From contig JAQFVV010006649.1 of NCBI GenBank assembly GCA_028023455.1, forward strand, positions 1 to 64,000: a DNA stretch of 64,000 nucleotides. Reading direction: 5' to 3'. Below are positions 22,025 to 33,789 of this stretch, piece by piece. The first letter of the stretch is position 1. The number at the start of each line of letters is the position of its first letter. A program made the translations under genes and the position numbers. Below the pieces are notes generated by a model, which saw only the letters and a list, made by a program, of their open reading frames with translations, searched no databases and was not told where the DNA came from. This DNA is from Epiperipatus broadwayi (lineage: Eukaryota > Onychophora > Udeonychophora > Euonychophora > Peripatidae).

Positions 22025-23035
22025 GTTAAATGTGTCTATATACATGTATTGAATCTGCATTTATATAATATATTTCTATATATATGAATGACTTAAATCT
22101 GCGCTCACATACATGAATTAAATGTGTCTATATATGTGAATGATTTAAATCTGCATCTATATAAGATGTCTCTATGTAATTGAATGACTTAAACATGCGT
22201 CTAGATACCTGAGTTGAATATGTTTCTATATATATGAATTAAACATGCTTCTATATACGTGATTTAAATCTGTATCCACATACAAGAATTGTCTTCATAC
22301 TTGACTTAAATCTGCATCCATTATACAGGAATTGAATATGTGCCCATATACCTGAATTAAATATGGGCTTATATATATATAAAGTGAATATCCTTCTACA
22401 TATGTGAATGACTTAAATCCGTATTTCTATACAGGAACTGAAATTGTGTCCATATACCTGAATTACATATGTGCTAATATATATATGAATTAAATATGTT
22501 TCTAAATACGTGAATGACTTAAATCCACATTTCTATACAGGAACTGAAGAAGTGTTCATATACCTGACTTAAATATGTCCTTATATAAATGAATTGCATA
22601 TGCTTCTATATATGTGAATGATTCAAAACCGTGTTTCTATACAGGAATTGAATAAGTGTCCATATACCTGAATTAAGTATGTGCTTATATATATGAATTG
22701 AATAGGGTTCTATATACAATAAAATGACTTAAATCTGCATTTATATACAGGAATTGAATATGTGTCCATATACCTGAATTAAATATGTGCTTATATATAT
22801 GAACTGAACATGCTTCTATATATATGAATGACTTAAATCCTTGTTTATACCCAGGAATTGAATATGTGTCCCTATACCTGAGTTAAATATGTGATTATAA
22901 ATATGAAATAAATATGCATCTATATACATGAATGACTTAATTCTGTGTCCATATACTGAAATCAAATATGTGTCTATATACATAAATAAAATCTGCATCT
23001 GTATATAGTAATTAAATATGTGCATATATTCAAAT
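22025..23035. repeat. LTR minisatellite: 25-bp monomers in a 103-bp higher-order unit (copy 1)
   Basis: About 1 kb of imperfect repeats with four alternating monomer types of about 25 bp. They are typified by ATGACTTAAATCTGCAT, CAGGAATTGAATATGTGTCC, CCTGAATTAAATATGTGCTT and ATGAATTGAATATGCTTC, each ending near TATATA. The four-monomer block of about 103 bp recurs in order several times. Confidence 0.85.
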
Positions 23036-23399
23036 TGAATTATAGGCTTCAGAATAATTAAATAAAAAGGATTAATCCAGATATAAGCCAAACTTACTTA
23101 AAAATATTTTACAATGGGATTAATAGACATGTCTACAAAATTAGATATATGTGCATATGAAGAGAATCTAGAAGAGAATCTAGACTCACAAAAGGAGAAA
23201 TTAAATGAGAAATGATAGGGGAGGTATCTGCGATGTACATACACATGGTTATCTAAATAAATTCCTACTATGTGAATGCTAACAGAACAGGATGATGGAA
23301 TATAAATGATGAACACTGTATGATCACCAACGATGGGACCAAAAATCAGAGAAGTCACCAAAGAAATGGCATAACTGATCTGTGGAACCTGAACTACAA

Positions 23400-23521
23400 T
23401 GAACTATTAGAAGGAGTGTGTATCCAAATACTGTTAATTAAATAAATTATTGTTACACAATGAACTATTAGAAGGAGTGTGTATCCAAATACTGTTAGTT
23501 AAATAAATTATTGTTACACAA
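23400..23521. repeat. 61-bp tandem duplication in the middle LTR
   Basis: TGAACTATTAGAAGGAGTG begins at 23400 and again at 23461, with near-identical 61-bp units. The third LTR has a single copy. Confidence 0.9.
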
Positions 23522-24588
23522 AACTAACATATTTGTCAGTTTCATTTCACATCATTCATCAATCAGTGCACTTGTTCACGGGAATCTCCCTGAATTATGT
23601 CTGGCATAAAACTTGACCTGAATAAGTCAGGTTGTAGTGAGCTGAAACTATAGTCGTGCTGTCTGGTAAATGAAACAGGTAGATATCTAGAAAATATCTA
23701 GATGTTTTCAGTCTCTTTAATGCTACATCCTCTAGTGAGCAGGAAATATTGCTGTGGGGAGAGTAACATCAGCACTGAGTAACATCAATCATTCTTACCT
23801 TCCTACAATATGCTCATCAGGAAATAAATTAACTAAGAGGGAGTGGAAAAAAACTAGTCCAGTTATATTTGTCACCCTAAACATCAGGCTTGATCTAGCT
23901 AGCCTGCCAATAGGCATAAAAAGCTGGAAGGAAAAAAAACAAAGAAAATAAATGAAATATGGAATGCAAGTTACGATTCTGTAGATATGAACAGTGAACA
24001 CAGTTGGAGATGTGAAATAGAATGATAAACGGGGAAATTGAGAAAGCTAAATAAAATGAACTGTATACAATGAATAGAATAGGCATAATAGAGAAGTTGG
24101 AGCTAAATCATGCTATGGAAGGAGAGGGAAGCTTATTAAAGTTATCATCAAAGAATTCAGTAATAAAATTGTTAGAGAATCAATGTCAAAAGAAAGAAGT
24201 AAACTGCAAGTGAATAAATATGGTTGATAACCAGAGCAATGACAAACATGATGACAATGGAAGCTGAGACGAACCTGCCTAGCGAAGAAAAAAGCAAGAA
24301 GGAAATCACTCTAAAGATGATCCAATTAAGCTTGGAACCGAAAAAGTAAAGGAGACTTCCATGTATCCCAATTATTAGAAATATTTAAAGAATAAAAAGA
24401 GAGACCAACAAAGAGAATAGGATAATAAAAAGAGACCAATAAAGAGAAGATGATAGAAAACAAATAATAGAAGCAAATCAAAGTCAAACTGAGAAGATGG
24501 AAAAGCAAGTAATAGAAGCAAATCAAAGTCAAATGAGATGGGAAAACAGATAGAAGAAGCAAACAAAAAAATAGAGAAACAAATAATA

Positions 24589-24852
24589 GAAGCGACTGAA
24601 TGTCAAAATGAAAAAAATCAACCAAATAATCAAATTACTGACCAAATAGTAGGAATTAAAGAAGAAGTTCTGAATGAAGTGAGACAAAACAAAGAATAAC
24701 AAGATATGAAAATAAGAATAGAAGCGACTGAATGTCAAAATGAAAAAAATCAACCAAATAAGCAAATTACTGACCAAATAGTAGGAATTAAAGAAGAAGT
24801 TCTGAATGAAGTGAGACAAAACAAAGAATAACAAGATATGAAAATAAGAGAT
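24589..24852. repeat. 132-bp in-frame tandem duplication in the gag coiled coil
   Basis: GAAGCGACTGAATGTC occurs at 24589 and 24721, an offset of exactly 44 codons. Both units carry the same TAA, so the stop predates the duplication. Confidence 0.9.
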
Positions 24853-25464
24853 ACAAGATGTAATGGATAATAAAATTAGCCAAGTGCAGGAGGCAATCAG
24901 TGAAGCCTGGAATTGGTAGAAGAGCATATAGGAAACCTGGTTAATCAAATTAAATTCCTGCAGGTCAGAGATGATGATAGAATCCAAGAAATAGTAAAAC
25001 AATTGGAGAATGATCATAGACAAGATAGTCAAACTAAAAGTAAAAAAAAGAAATTGAAAATACAATGATAGAATCCAAAAAATAGTAAAACAATTGGAGA
25101 ATAATCATAGATGAGATGGTCAAACCAAAAGCAAAAAAAGAAATTGAAAATACAAAAATAGAGGAAGTAAAGATAGAGAGTCAATATGCAAGCCAAATGC
25201 CTGGAATTGTAAACCAGTTTCTTAAAATAAGGACTTTTTCAGGAAATGCTAGTGAGGCAACAATTGAATTCATCAAAAGTCTGGAAAGATATTTCAGCAT
25301 TAATGCCATAACTGAAGAGGCAAAAATAGCGATAGCTTGTAGCCATCTTCAAGGTGCATCCCACGCATGGTGGGATTCGCTATTCACCCGTCCTCATAAT
25401 TTTATCGAGTTCAGGCAGGCAATTATGAAGTGCTACTGGAGTAAAGATTACCAGGAGAGAGTTA

Positions 25465-25562
25465 AACATAAAGTATCACAAATGTTCCCCTGGTGTGTAC
25501 ATAAAGTATCACAAATGTTCCCCTGGTATGTACATAAAGTATCACAAATGTCTCCCTGGTGA
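25465..25562. repeat. 33-bp triplicated segment at the capsid end
   Basis: CATAAAGTATCACAAATG occurs three times at 33-bp spacing, encoding three copies of VHKVSQMFPW-type peptide in one frame before a stop. The first-unit gag has one copy. Confidence 0.9.
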
Positions 25563-26040
25563 GCCTTACACTCCATTTTTTTAAAAAGCTAGTAGCAAAA
25601 TTGAGAGCACTCATTGCAGATTTTCTCTCAGAATTACAAATAATAAGAATTCTAGGACATAGCTTCCCAAGTCATATTAAAAGAATTTTGTTTGGCACTG
25701 ATAGACATACAATTGAGGAGGTAGCTGAACTGTTAAATGCATCTGACAGCAGCAAACCTGCATTTGCTGAAAAATGGGATTTAAACCTACAGAGGAGATA
25801 ATAATCCACATATGAATGCTATCCAATATGGGAAGTGGAAAGTCAAGACAACCCATGGTATCATAACAGAAGAAATGAAGTACCCCAGGGAAAAGGATGA
25901 GGAGAAATTCAACATGCAGCATTATAGTCTGTACCAGACCCAGATAGTTAAAAGGTCTAAGAGCAACAGTGAGCACCAGAGAAATGAAGTTAGAGAAACA
26001 AGCCACTGTAATGATGTCTGGCCTGATAAACAGCCATAGA

Positions 26041-27701
26041 TAGGACAATCCAAAAGTATATCACCCCACATCACAAGGAGTTATTATAGAAGAAATGATC
26101 ATGATCCGCAGTCTCCTAAAGCAGGATGCAGTTACACCTTTGACCAAGGAATCAAAAATAAGCAGGTCGATGAAACTGAGGAAAGAGGTACTTTCAAGAA
26201 ATAGGGGCAAGTACTAGAGAGCATTATGGTTCGCCTTCAGTGCAGGTGGTGGATGGTGATATACTTATAGGCTTAGGGAGTGTTCATGATGCTCCAATGT
26301 TTTATCTCTGCACTACACCTACCTATGGTTTAAATTTTTTTTCTAATCAGAATAAAACAGACAAAACTCTCCTCATAGTATTTCCATTCAATGCAAGCCA
26401 GAGTAATCAATGGATGCCAGAAGGCTGGTGCATAAAATTCCCATCTAGTCTCTACTTCTCCAATATCCCAAGTCTAATTTCTGGCTTGTGGACTTCACTA
26501 GTGAGGAGCACTGCATGTAGATCTGATGATCTAATGCAACCCTCCAGCAACTACCTTTTATCTCTACTTAATTACAAAACTGAGACTTAAATTGAAAACA
26601 AGACACCTCACTGACGAAGGCCATAAGCCAGAAACTAGTCTGGGGATATTGGATGAAAAGACACTAGATGGAGATTTTATGCACAAGCCTTCTGGCATCC
26701 ATTGATAACTCTGGCTTGCATTGATTTGAAGTACTCTATGGAGAGTTTTGCCTGTTTTAATAACAGTTATAAGCGAGTATAAGAAATGATGATCACGTCA
26801 TGATGAATCAGTAGAATACTGAATTGTCTACCAGGCACAGAATTGGGTCACAGGTATGGAGCTGAGCAAGGTATTACACATAGCCAAACATTCCTTTGGC
26901 CATTTTTTCTTTTGATGTGCCTCATGGGTAGTAAGTTATGTTGTGCTTAAATTGAGATAGTCCTTATGGTGTTCAGACTTGTGTTCTGTAATGAGGTTTC
27001 TGTCCATCATGGTATTGGAGGTAGGCATGCTTATATTAGAGGAATAGTCAGTCACCCCATTTCAAAAAAACAAATATAAATCTACAATGCCTCAAAATTA
27101 AGATAATGCATTTGAGTACATATAATGCAAGGTTGTTACAGCCCTTTGTAAAAGTAGCTGACAGAAGAAATTTCTGAGTGGGATTGTGGTAATGGATGAA
27201 TTTGTGCTTTTCATGTGAATGATGCATGGATAATTGAGCAGGGTAGCTTGGATACATTTGGTTCATAAATGCTTCAAAGTATATTCTCAGCACTATCCAG
27301 ACCTAGGAATAGAGGCCAGGGCTAGTCCTGTAGGGAATAGGCCTAGGGCCCAGGAATAAATAAACCCCTAAGACTCATACTATGATGAGCATGGCTGGCC
27401 CAGGGTCAAAAATATTCTCTGGTTAGTATTTATACTTGGATGGTCTCACTAGGCAAAGGAGTAGTAGTACTTAAATTTAAGATATTTGCTCACGGTCATA
27501 GTGCATTGTGTACTGGTAATCCATGCTTAACCATATACTTATCCTGCCATTGGGAGCAGCAATTCATGTGTTCACTTGTTTCCCATCTCACTTTACCTAC
27601 TTCATTATCATCATCTAACTAAGTTAAGACTATCATTAGTACTAAATATTATAGTTTGTGGAATGAAATTGTGTGTTTTAAGGCAATTTCATCCCAAAAT
27701 T
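26041..27701 (+). other. Non-coding 3' internal region of array A, second unit
   Basis: Collinear with 16720-17965 of the first unit, apart from the foldback insertion. The 116-codon frame at 26240-26590 runs into the foldback arm and has no recognisable domain. Confidence 0.6.
26351..26761. mobile_element. Foldback/MITE-like insertion with about 170-bp inverted arms
   Basis: The left arm (26351 to about 26520) begins AATAAAACAGACAAAACTCT. The right arm (about 26595-26761) is its inverse and ends AGAGTTTTGCCTGTTTTAAT. The first array unit passes directly from AATCAGAATA to AATTGTCTACC at 17031-17055 without this sequence, so it was gained here or lost there. The arms belong to repeat family X, also seen at 11730-12410. 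Confidence 0.7.
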
Positions 27702-27715
27702 TAGTGGGGGGGTAA
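27702..27715 (+). promoter_or_regulatory. Polypurine tract before the third LTR
   Basis: A TAGTGGGGGGGTAA-type purine run directly precedes TGAAACAG at 27716. Confidence 0.65.
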
Positions 27716-30203
27716 TGAAACAGACACGTTTCATGTAGCCTGAAGTACCCCCCCCCCTTCTATTTTAAAAGTTTGATTAAAAAGCTGATGTAGTTATAAA
27801 AATAAAATGTGTAAATTTAAGTTCTCTGAAAAAAAAATAAAAAAGAGAAAAATCAATATTTAAAATGTGCAATTAGAAATTAAATGACACATTTAATTAA
27901 TAATCAATATTTAAAATGTGCAATTAAAAATTAAATGACACATTTAATTAATTAATTTTTATCATTAAAAAAAGTTTGTGGTTTCAAATGTTACTAATAT
28001 AATATTTCTTTTTGGTAGAGCTGAATGTTTACAAATTACAGTATAGAATAAATAAAGATAGCATCACTTTCTTGCCTGGACAAAAGAAGTCAATATATTT
28101 TTGAAAAGGAGGCTGATTAGTGTGGGTTAGATAAGAAGATATTGAAAAGAAAATTGTGGGAAGCAAGAGGATATAAATAAAGGAATCAGGCAATTTGCTG
28201 GTGGATTATTAGTGAGTTGATTGTTGTCATTGCTACACAGCTAATCGCAGTTCAGGACAACGGACCAAATAAGCTTGGAGTCGCTATGGCCATCTATTGC
28301 AAAAAAAACGGAGAGACTGTAAAGCTGCAAGATGAAAAAGCAGTCTGGAAAACACTATTTGTTCGGCAAGAAGAATAGCTGGGCCCCCCCTTCCCACACC
28401 ATGAAGAAGTTGAAAAATAATGTCTAAGTGACCTTCAAAGAAAATGTATACCATTTCAGCTCTAAGACCAACTCCTCCTTAATGTAAAGATTTACCAGCA
28501 TTGAATCACCAATGTATAAATTTAAAGGTAAGAAAACTCTGTGTCTATATACATGACTTGAAACTGCATCTATATAATATATTTCTATATACATGAAAAA
28601 TTTAAATATGCGTCCACATACAAGAATTAAATATGTGTCTATATATTTGAATGACTCAAATCTGTATTTATATAATGTCTCTATGTTCATGAATGACTTA
28701 AATATGTGTCTAGATACCTGAATAGAATATGTTTCTATATATATCAATAAAATATGCTTCTATATATGTGAGTGACTTAAATCTGTATCCACATATAGGA
28801 ATTAAATGTGTCTTCATACATGACTTAAATCTGTCCATTATACAGGAATTGAATATGTGTCCATATATCTGAATTAAATATGTGCTTATGTATATGAATT
28901 TAATATGCTTCTATATACATATGACTTGAATCTGCGTTTCTATTCAAAAATTGAATATGTGTTCATATATCTGAATTAAATATGTGCTTATATATATTAA
29001 TTGAATATGCTTGTATATAAGTGAATGATTTAAATCCATGTTTCTAAATAGGAATTGAATGATTTAAATCCATGTTTCTAAATAGAAATTGAATATCTGT
29101 CCATATACCTGAATTAAATATGTGCTTATATATATGAATTGAATATGTTTCTATTTACGTGAATGACTTAAATGTGCGTTTCTATACCTGAATTGAATAA
29201 GTGCTTATACATATATATGAATTGAATATGCTTTTATATACATGAATGATTTAAATCCTCATTTATATCCAGGAATTGAACATGTGTCCATATATATGAT
29301 TTAAATATGTGCTTATAAATATGAATTAAATATGCTTCTATACACATGAATGACTTAACTCTGCATCCATATACTGGAATCAAATATGTGTCTATACACA
29401 CGAATTAAATCTGTGTCTGTATGTAGTAATTAAATATGCGAATATATTCGAAATGAGTTATTGATTTCATAAATGATTAAATAAAAGGGGATTGATTTCA
29501 TAAATGATTAAATAAAAGGGGATTAATCCAGATGTAAACCAAACTTACCTATAAGTATTTTGCAATGGGGATTAATAAACTGTCTACAAAATTAGATATA
29601 TGCACATGAATCTAGACTCATAAAAGGAGAAATTAAGCGAGAAATAATAGGGGAGGTATCTGTGATGTACCCACAGATATCTAAATAAATCCCTACTATG
29701 TGAATGCTGGCAGAACAGGATGATAGAATATAAATGATGGGATCAAGTATAAGAGAAGTCACCAAAGAAATGGATTAAGTGATCTACTGAACCTGAACTA
29801 CAATGAACTATTAGAAAGAATGTTATCCAAATACTATTATGTTAAATAAATTATTGTTACACAAAGCTAACAGATGTCGTCAGTTTCATTTCACATCATT
29901 CATCAATCGGTGCACTTGCTCATGGGAATCTCATATTTCCTGAGTCATGTCTGGCATAACCTGATCTGGGTAAGTCAGGTTATAGTGAGCTGGAACTCTA
30001 GTGGCACCATTTGGAAAATGAAACAGATAAATATCTAGATGTTTTGTCTCTTTAAAGCCACATCCTCTGATGAGCAGGAAATACTGTTGTAGGGGGGTTA
30101 ATGTCAGCACTGCGTAACTTCAATCATTCTTTCCTTCCTACAATATGCTCATCAGAAAATAAATTAACCACCAGAGGGAGAGGAAAACACCAGTCCGGTT
30201 ACA
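27716..30203 (+). repeat. 3' LTR of array A
   Basis: The most complete LTR copy: 2,488 bp from TGAAACAG to CCGGTTACA. It has tandem duplications of 51 bp (about 27850-27950) and 31 bp (about 29463-29524). The right end abuts ATAT and the Merlin insertion. Confidence 0.8.
28537..29450. repeat. LTR minisatellite: 25-bp monomers in a 103-bp higher-order unit (copy 2)
   Basis: The same monomer types and order as at 22025-23035, about 0.9 kb long, with local small duplications (for example near 29040-29090). Confidence 0.85.
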
Positions 30204-30209
30204 ATATAG

Positions 30210-30256
30210 GGTTGTCATCTGATCCTTCGTGTCAGCCGCTAGAGGCGGGATTTCTA
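30210..30256 (+). repeat. Merlin left terminal inverted repeat
   Basis: 47 bp starting GGTTGTCATC, matching the inverse of 32699-32745 with two mismatches. Confidence 0.9.
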
Positions 30257-30329
30257 GCTAAATTTCTAGAAATATGCCGTTTCCACGGCCGCACCCAAGC
30301 CTTTAAGCATTCTTTCTAAAATAAATCCT

Positions 30330-30440
30330 AGAAAGATTGTTAACTCAGAGTTGTCTTCTTTCTATGCTAAAAGGTAGACTGTTAACTCGGAGTTGTCTTC
30401 TTTCTACGATAAAATCTAGAAAGAATGTTAACTCGGCTTA
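30330..30440. repeat. Short tandem repeats near the Merlin left end
   Basis: Three degenerate copies of a block of about 50 bp containing GTTAACTCGGAGTTGTC and a TTTCTA-type end. Confidence 0.7.
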
Positions 30441-30799
30441 GCGGCTAACGATGTGGCTTTTTCCGATGCTAAAAGCAGAGGAAAATACCGTAGTTGTTTG
30501 TGTCACGCACTATATTGTAATGCTGTGTTATGTATTTGATGTAACAATATCGTACGAGGGTGTATTAATTGATCGTGTCAAAATTATTTAAATTTTCATC
30601 GGTACCTTTTTTTTTTTAAGACGAATTGATGTGCTGTTACATTTTAACAATTTTAACAGTATCGTGATTGTTCCTCATAAATTTATATTCCTCCTAAATT
30701 TTCGATTACGGTGGGTTAGGTAATATTTTAAAGATCATGCTTTGAGTCACGTTTCAGCGAGAAATTTTCCGAGACAAAAAGTATGGCAAATTCGAAAAC

Positions 30800-31117
30800 A
30801 GAAAAGATGGGAATTGCCAGACACGGAAGTCATCAGTGCTGTAACATTTCTACAGCAGAAAAACATCCTGCTGATAGAAAAAAAGATGTTTGTGCGGCGA
30901 ATGTATGAAACTTGAGGTCCATAAAGATCTTTGGACTTTCATTTGTAAGTCTCGTTCTTGCCGAAAGAAATGTGCACTTCGAAAAGGCAGCTGGTTTGAG
31001 GGATTTCAAATGCCGTTCATCAAGTCTTTACGTTTGCTGCATTACCGGAGCCGTGACGAGTTGACCGTACAGCATGCCATTAATGATATTGAAATGTCTA
31101 CCAGTAAATATTATTAA
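30800..31117 (+). pseudogene. Merlin (IS1016-like) transposase, N-terminal zinc-finger part
   Basis: The main frame (30890-31117, 75 residues) begins with the zinc-ribbon half CGECMKLE. It continues WTFICKSRSCRKKCALRKGS, then WFEGFQMPF. This is the hallmark pattern of ISXO2/Merlin transposases, in which a C-x2-C and C-x4-C pair precedes SxRxGSxF. The preceding residues (WELPDTEVISAVTFLQQKN) match the start of such proteins but lie in another frame. The shift falls in an A-rich run near 30880. The frame ends after the helix (LRLLHYRSRDELTVQ). The catalytic DDE domain is absent from the element, so the protein cannot transpose DNA. An exon of a spliced gene is less likely because nothing downstream resembles the core. 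Confidence 0.8.
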
Positions 31118-31124
31118 CCAAATT

Positions 31125-32650
31125 GATAAATAAAGTAACATAACATACACACACAATAATTGTTGTTAACCAAAAAATGTAAATTATTATTTAAAAATAC
31201 ACAAAAACACCCCTCCCACTAATTGTTGTCAATCAAATGTAAACAAATTAAAGTAACGAAAATTATTATTTAAAGATCCATAAAAAAAAACAAAAAAACC
31301 CGTTGTTTCTTTAATTTTGTCACTTAAATTTTTAAAAACAGTATTACTATTTAAACACAACCCAAATTACTATTTAAATGTACACTAAAAAAGATCATCC
31401 TTTCTTGTCAATAATAATCAAATTAAGAACTATTATTGTCCCATTGTCAAAAATATTAGGTTTTTGGGAAACCAAAACAATAATTTATAAACGAAAAAAA
31501 AGTCAATCGGTTGTCAATCAAATGTAATAAATAAAAGTAACTTCAATTTTGATTTAAACATACACACACAAAAAAAAACCCTTTCTCCAAATAATTGCTG
31601 TCGGCAATCAAATGTAAAATAAAAAGGTAAATTAGTATTTAATCATCATCCAAAAACACCCACCCCTCTCACTAATTATTGTCAGCAATCAAATGTACAC
31701 CACCACTAAAAGTAACATAAACTACTATTCTTTAAACGGTTACACCCTTTTTCCCCAATAATTGTGGTCTACAATCGTACATACAAAAAACACCCCTCCC
31801 AATAATTAGTATCGGCAAACAAATGTAAACCAATCAAAGTAAGACCGTAACTTAAAACTACTATTGTTTAAACGGTTAACCCACCCCTTCACCCAATAAT
31901 TGTTGTCTACAACCGTACACACAAAAAAACATCCCTCCCAATAATTAGTGTCAAACAAATGTAAACCAATCAAAGTAAGACAGTAACTTATTATTTAAAC
32001 GTAACCCAAATTACTATTTGAAACTACACCGAAAAACAACCTTTTGTCAATAAAAATTAAACAAACAACAACTATTATTGTCCCATTGTCAAAAATATTT
32101 ATTCGTAGAAACAAAAATCATAATTTATAAACGAAAGGAAGTCATATCGGTCGTTAATCAAATGTAAACCGATAAAAGTAACGGTTTTAATTTTTATTTA
32201 AACATACACACACACATGCGAAAAAAAAAAAAACAACACTTCTCCCGATAATTGTTGTCGGCAATCAAATGTAAACCTATCAAAGTAACGTAAATTATTA
32301 TTTAATCGTACACAAAAACACCCCTCCCACTAATTGTTCCCGATCAAATGGAAACCTATCAAAGTAACGTCAATTATTATTTAAAGATCCATCCAAAAAA
32401 AACCCATTCTCTCTTAAATTTCGGCAATCCAATTTTACAAAAACAGTAATACTATTTTAAAAAAAAAAAAAACACAAATTACTATTTGAACACACACCAA
32501 AAAAGACCCGTTCTCTCTTAAATTTCGGCAATCCAAAAAAAACAACTATTATTATACCATCGTCAAAAATATTATTTGGGAAAAATAATTCAAAAATGAA
32601 AGAAAGTAAACTTTGTAAACAAACAAACAAACAAAAAAAAAAATCAATAT
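31125..32650. repeat. Degenerate minisatellite inside the Merlin element
   Basis: About 1.5 kb of repeats of roughly 90-110 bp. Recurring blocks include CACCCCTCCCACTAATTGTT, GGCAATCAAATGTAAACC, AAAGTAACG and ATTATTATTTAAA. Confidence 0.75.
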
Positions 32651-32698
32651 TAATAGAAAATTGCTGGCCCGGAAACGTTATATTAATGTGTTTTTGAT

Positions 32699-32745
32699 TA
32701 GAAATCGCGCCTCTAGCGACTGACACGAAGGATCAGATGACAACC
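32699..32745 (-). repeat. Merlin right terminal inverted repeat
   Basis: Inverse of the left repeat, ending GATGACAACC and followed by the CAATATAG duplication. Confidence 0.9.
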
Positions 32746-33789
32746 CAATATAGATATTGAAATGGATTCAGATGTATGATCATATAGGCAAATTAAATTA
32801 GCTTTTATTGAAAACATTATCATGTTTACACTTTAGGCTAATAGCTTTATAGTTGCCCAAAAAGATAAAATATGGATGCTGGAGAGGTGCCTTGGATCCA
32901 AAGATCCAGTTGCATTGCTTCTAGATCCTAAGCTTCTCACTGATGAAAGCCAGGTGGTACTATTTCAGGGAAAAAATTGCTATTGCTCTTATATTAAAAG
33001 TTACAATACAATTGGAATCACAATCTGAGGACCTGAACTCCAAAGATCACCATTCCAACACTATATTAAACCATGCAGGGTATTTTGAATGATAAATATA
33101 AAAAAAACATAATGGCCTGTAGGCACATGATCTAATATCAGTGGTATAAATTTCAAGTGTGTGAAGATTTTAATTTCTTTCACACATTAATAATCATCTA
33201 GTATATTAAAAGTTCTAAATTTTTAGAAATATCTATTTCACAACAATCAGAATCATATGATTTTATTATCTCTGACACATATGTTGCTCAGTAATTGAAT
33301 AATGATGATATTTGCCATAATCAACTAAAGGCAGAATAATCCATTGCCACAAAAATATATCAACTTTCTATTTACTCTATGAAAATAAAATTTTATTAAG
33401 TAAAGCCACAAATTAAACTGGAGTACTATTTCCATTTAAGGGGCTATAAATTTGTAATTTTCAATTGTTTGGAACACAAAAAATGTATAAATATTTTTTA
33501 TTTAAACATGGAATAATAGACTATAATTTTGGGGGACAAAAAGAAAAGTTTGAAAAATGAAAACACTATGACTAATATTTTATCCTGTTTTTTTTTTATT
33601 CAAGATCCTTAGGCTAAAAACTTAGAAAAATTAGCTGAAGCAGAAAAAAGTCACAAAAATCTGTTATAAAAAAAAATAATAATAATAATATTTCAAATTA
33701 TATTTCTAAATATTCATTAAAGGATGGTATTGTCTACCCACTTGATGGAATAAAAAGTAAACTAATCAATAAAAAATAAAATGTTGACA

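Larger units (their letters stand above)
21381..23867 (+). repeat. Middle LTR of array A, right part
   Basis: From AATTAAATGACACATTTAAT onward it is collinear with the third LTR, including the minisatellite, and ends CCAGTTATA (GTTACA in the other two). A 61-bp tandem duplication occurs at 23400-23520. Confidence 0.75.
24248..26040 (+). pseudogene. Gag of array A, second unit: coiled-coil plus capsid, broken
   Basis: A 33-residue frame at 24248 ends QLSLEPKK, with the stop at the same place as in the first unit. A repetitive coiled-coil region follows (IIEANQSQTEKMEKQ type) and carries an in-frame 132-bp duplication. The best frame is 25116-25562. It contains the capsid blocks RTFSGNASEATIEFIKSLER, LQGASHAWWDSLF and HNFIEFRQAIMKCYWSKDYQ, and resembles the Retrotrans_gag family. 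The frame shifts at a triplicated 33-bp segment and continues at 25559-25801 (KLVAKLRALIADFLSELQ) and 25812-26039. No zinc knuckle, protease or polymerase is seen. This is a decayed, non-autonomous gag that would need enzymes from another element. Confidence 0.75.
12540..30203 (+). mobile_element. Tandem LTR-int-LTR-int-LTR array of a gag-only retroelement (family A)
   Basis: Three copies of a terminal repeat alternate with two internal regions. The LTRs are 12540-14762, 17981-18122 continued at 21381-23867, and 27716-30203. The internal parts are 14763-17980 and 23868-27715. Each LTR begins TGAAACAG (TAAAACAG in the middle copy) and ends near GTTACA, and a G-rich polypurine tract precedes the second and third. 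ATAT flanks both outer ends (12536-12539 and 30204-30207), a 4-bp target duplication for the whole array. The internal parts encode only degenerate gag. The arrangement is most simply explained by LTR-LTR recombination, with later insertions of a LINE, an unidentified 3.26-kb segment and a foldback. Confidence 0.75.
30210..32745. mobile_element. Merlin DNA transposon, internally deleted
   Basis: 47-bp terminal inverted repeats start GGTTGTCATCTGATCCTTCG at 30210 and end with the inverse at 32745, with two mismatches. An 8-bp target duplication, CAATATAG, lies at 30202-30209 and 32746-32753. The 8-bp duplication, the GG start and the encoded zinc-finger segment all fit Merlin (IS1016-related) elements. 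Only the N-terminal part of the transposase is present. About 1.5 kb of tandem repeats occupies the rest. Confidence 0.88.

Noticed and set aside
22816-23091. Minus-strand frames of 87-91 codons across 22816-23361 and 28424-28747
   Set aside because: They run through the LTR minisatellite, and the repeat period explains the open frames.
26240-26590. 116-codon plus-strand frame in the second array A unit
   Set aside because: Most of it lies in the left arm of a foldback insertion absent from the sister unit, and it shows no domain.
30330-32650. Repeat blocks considered as a CRISPR array
   Set aside because: Units are degenerate, adjacent rather than separated by unique spacers, and lie inside a eukaryotic DNA transposon.
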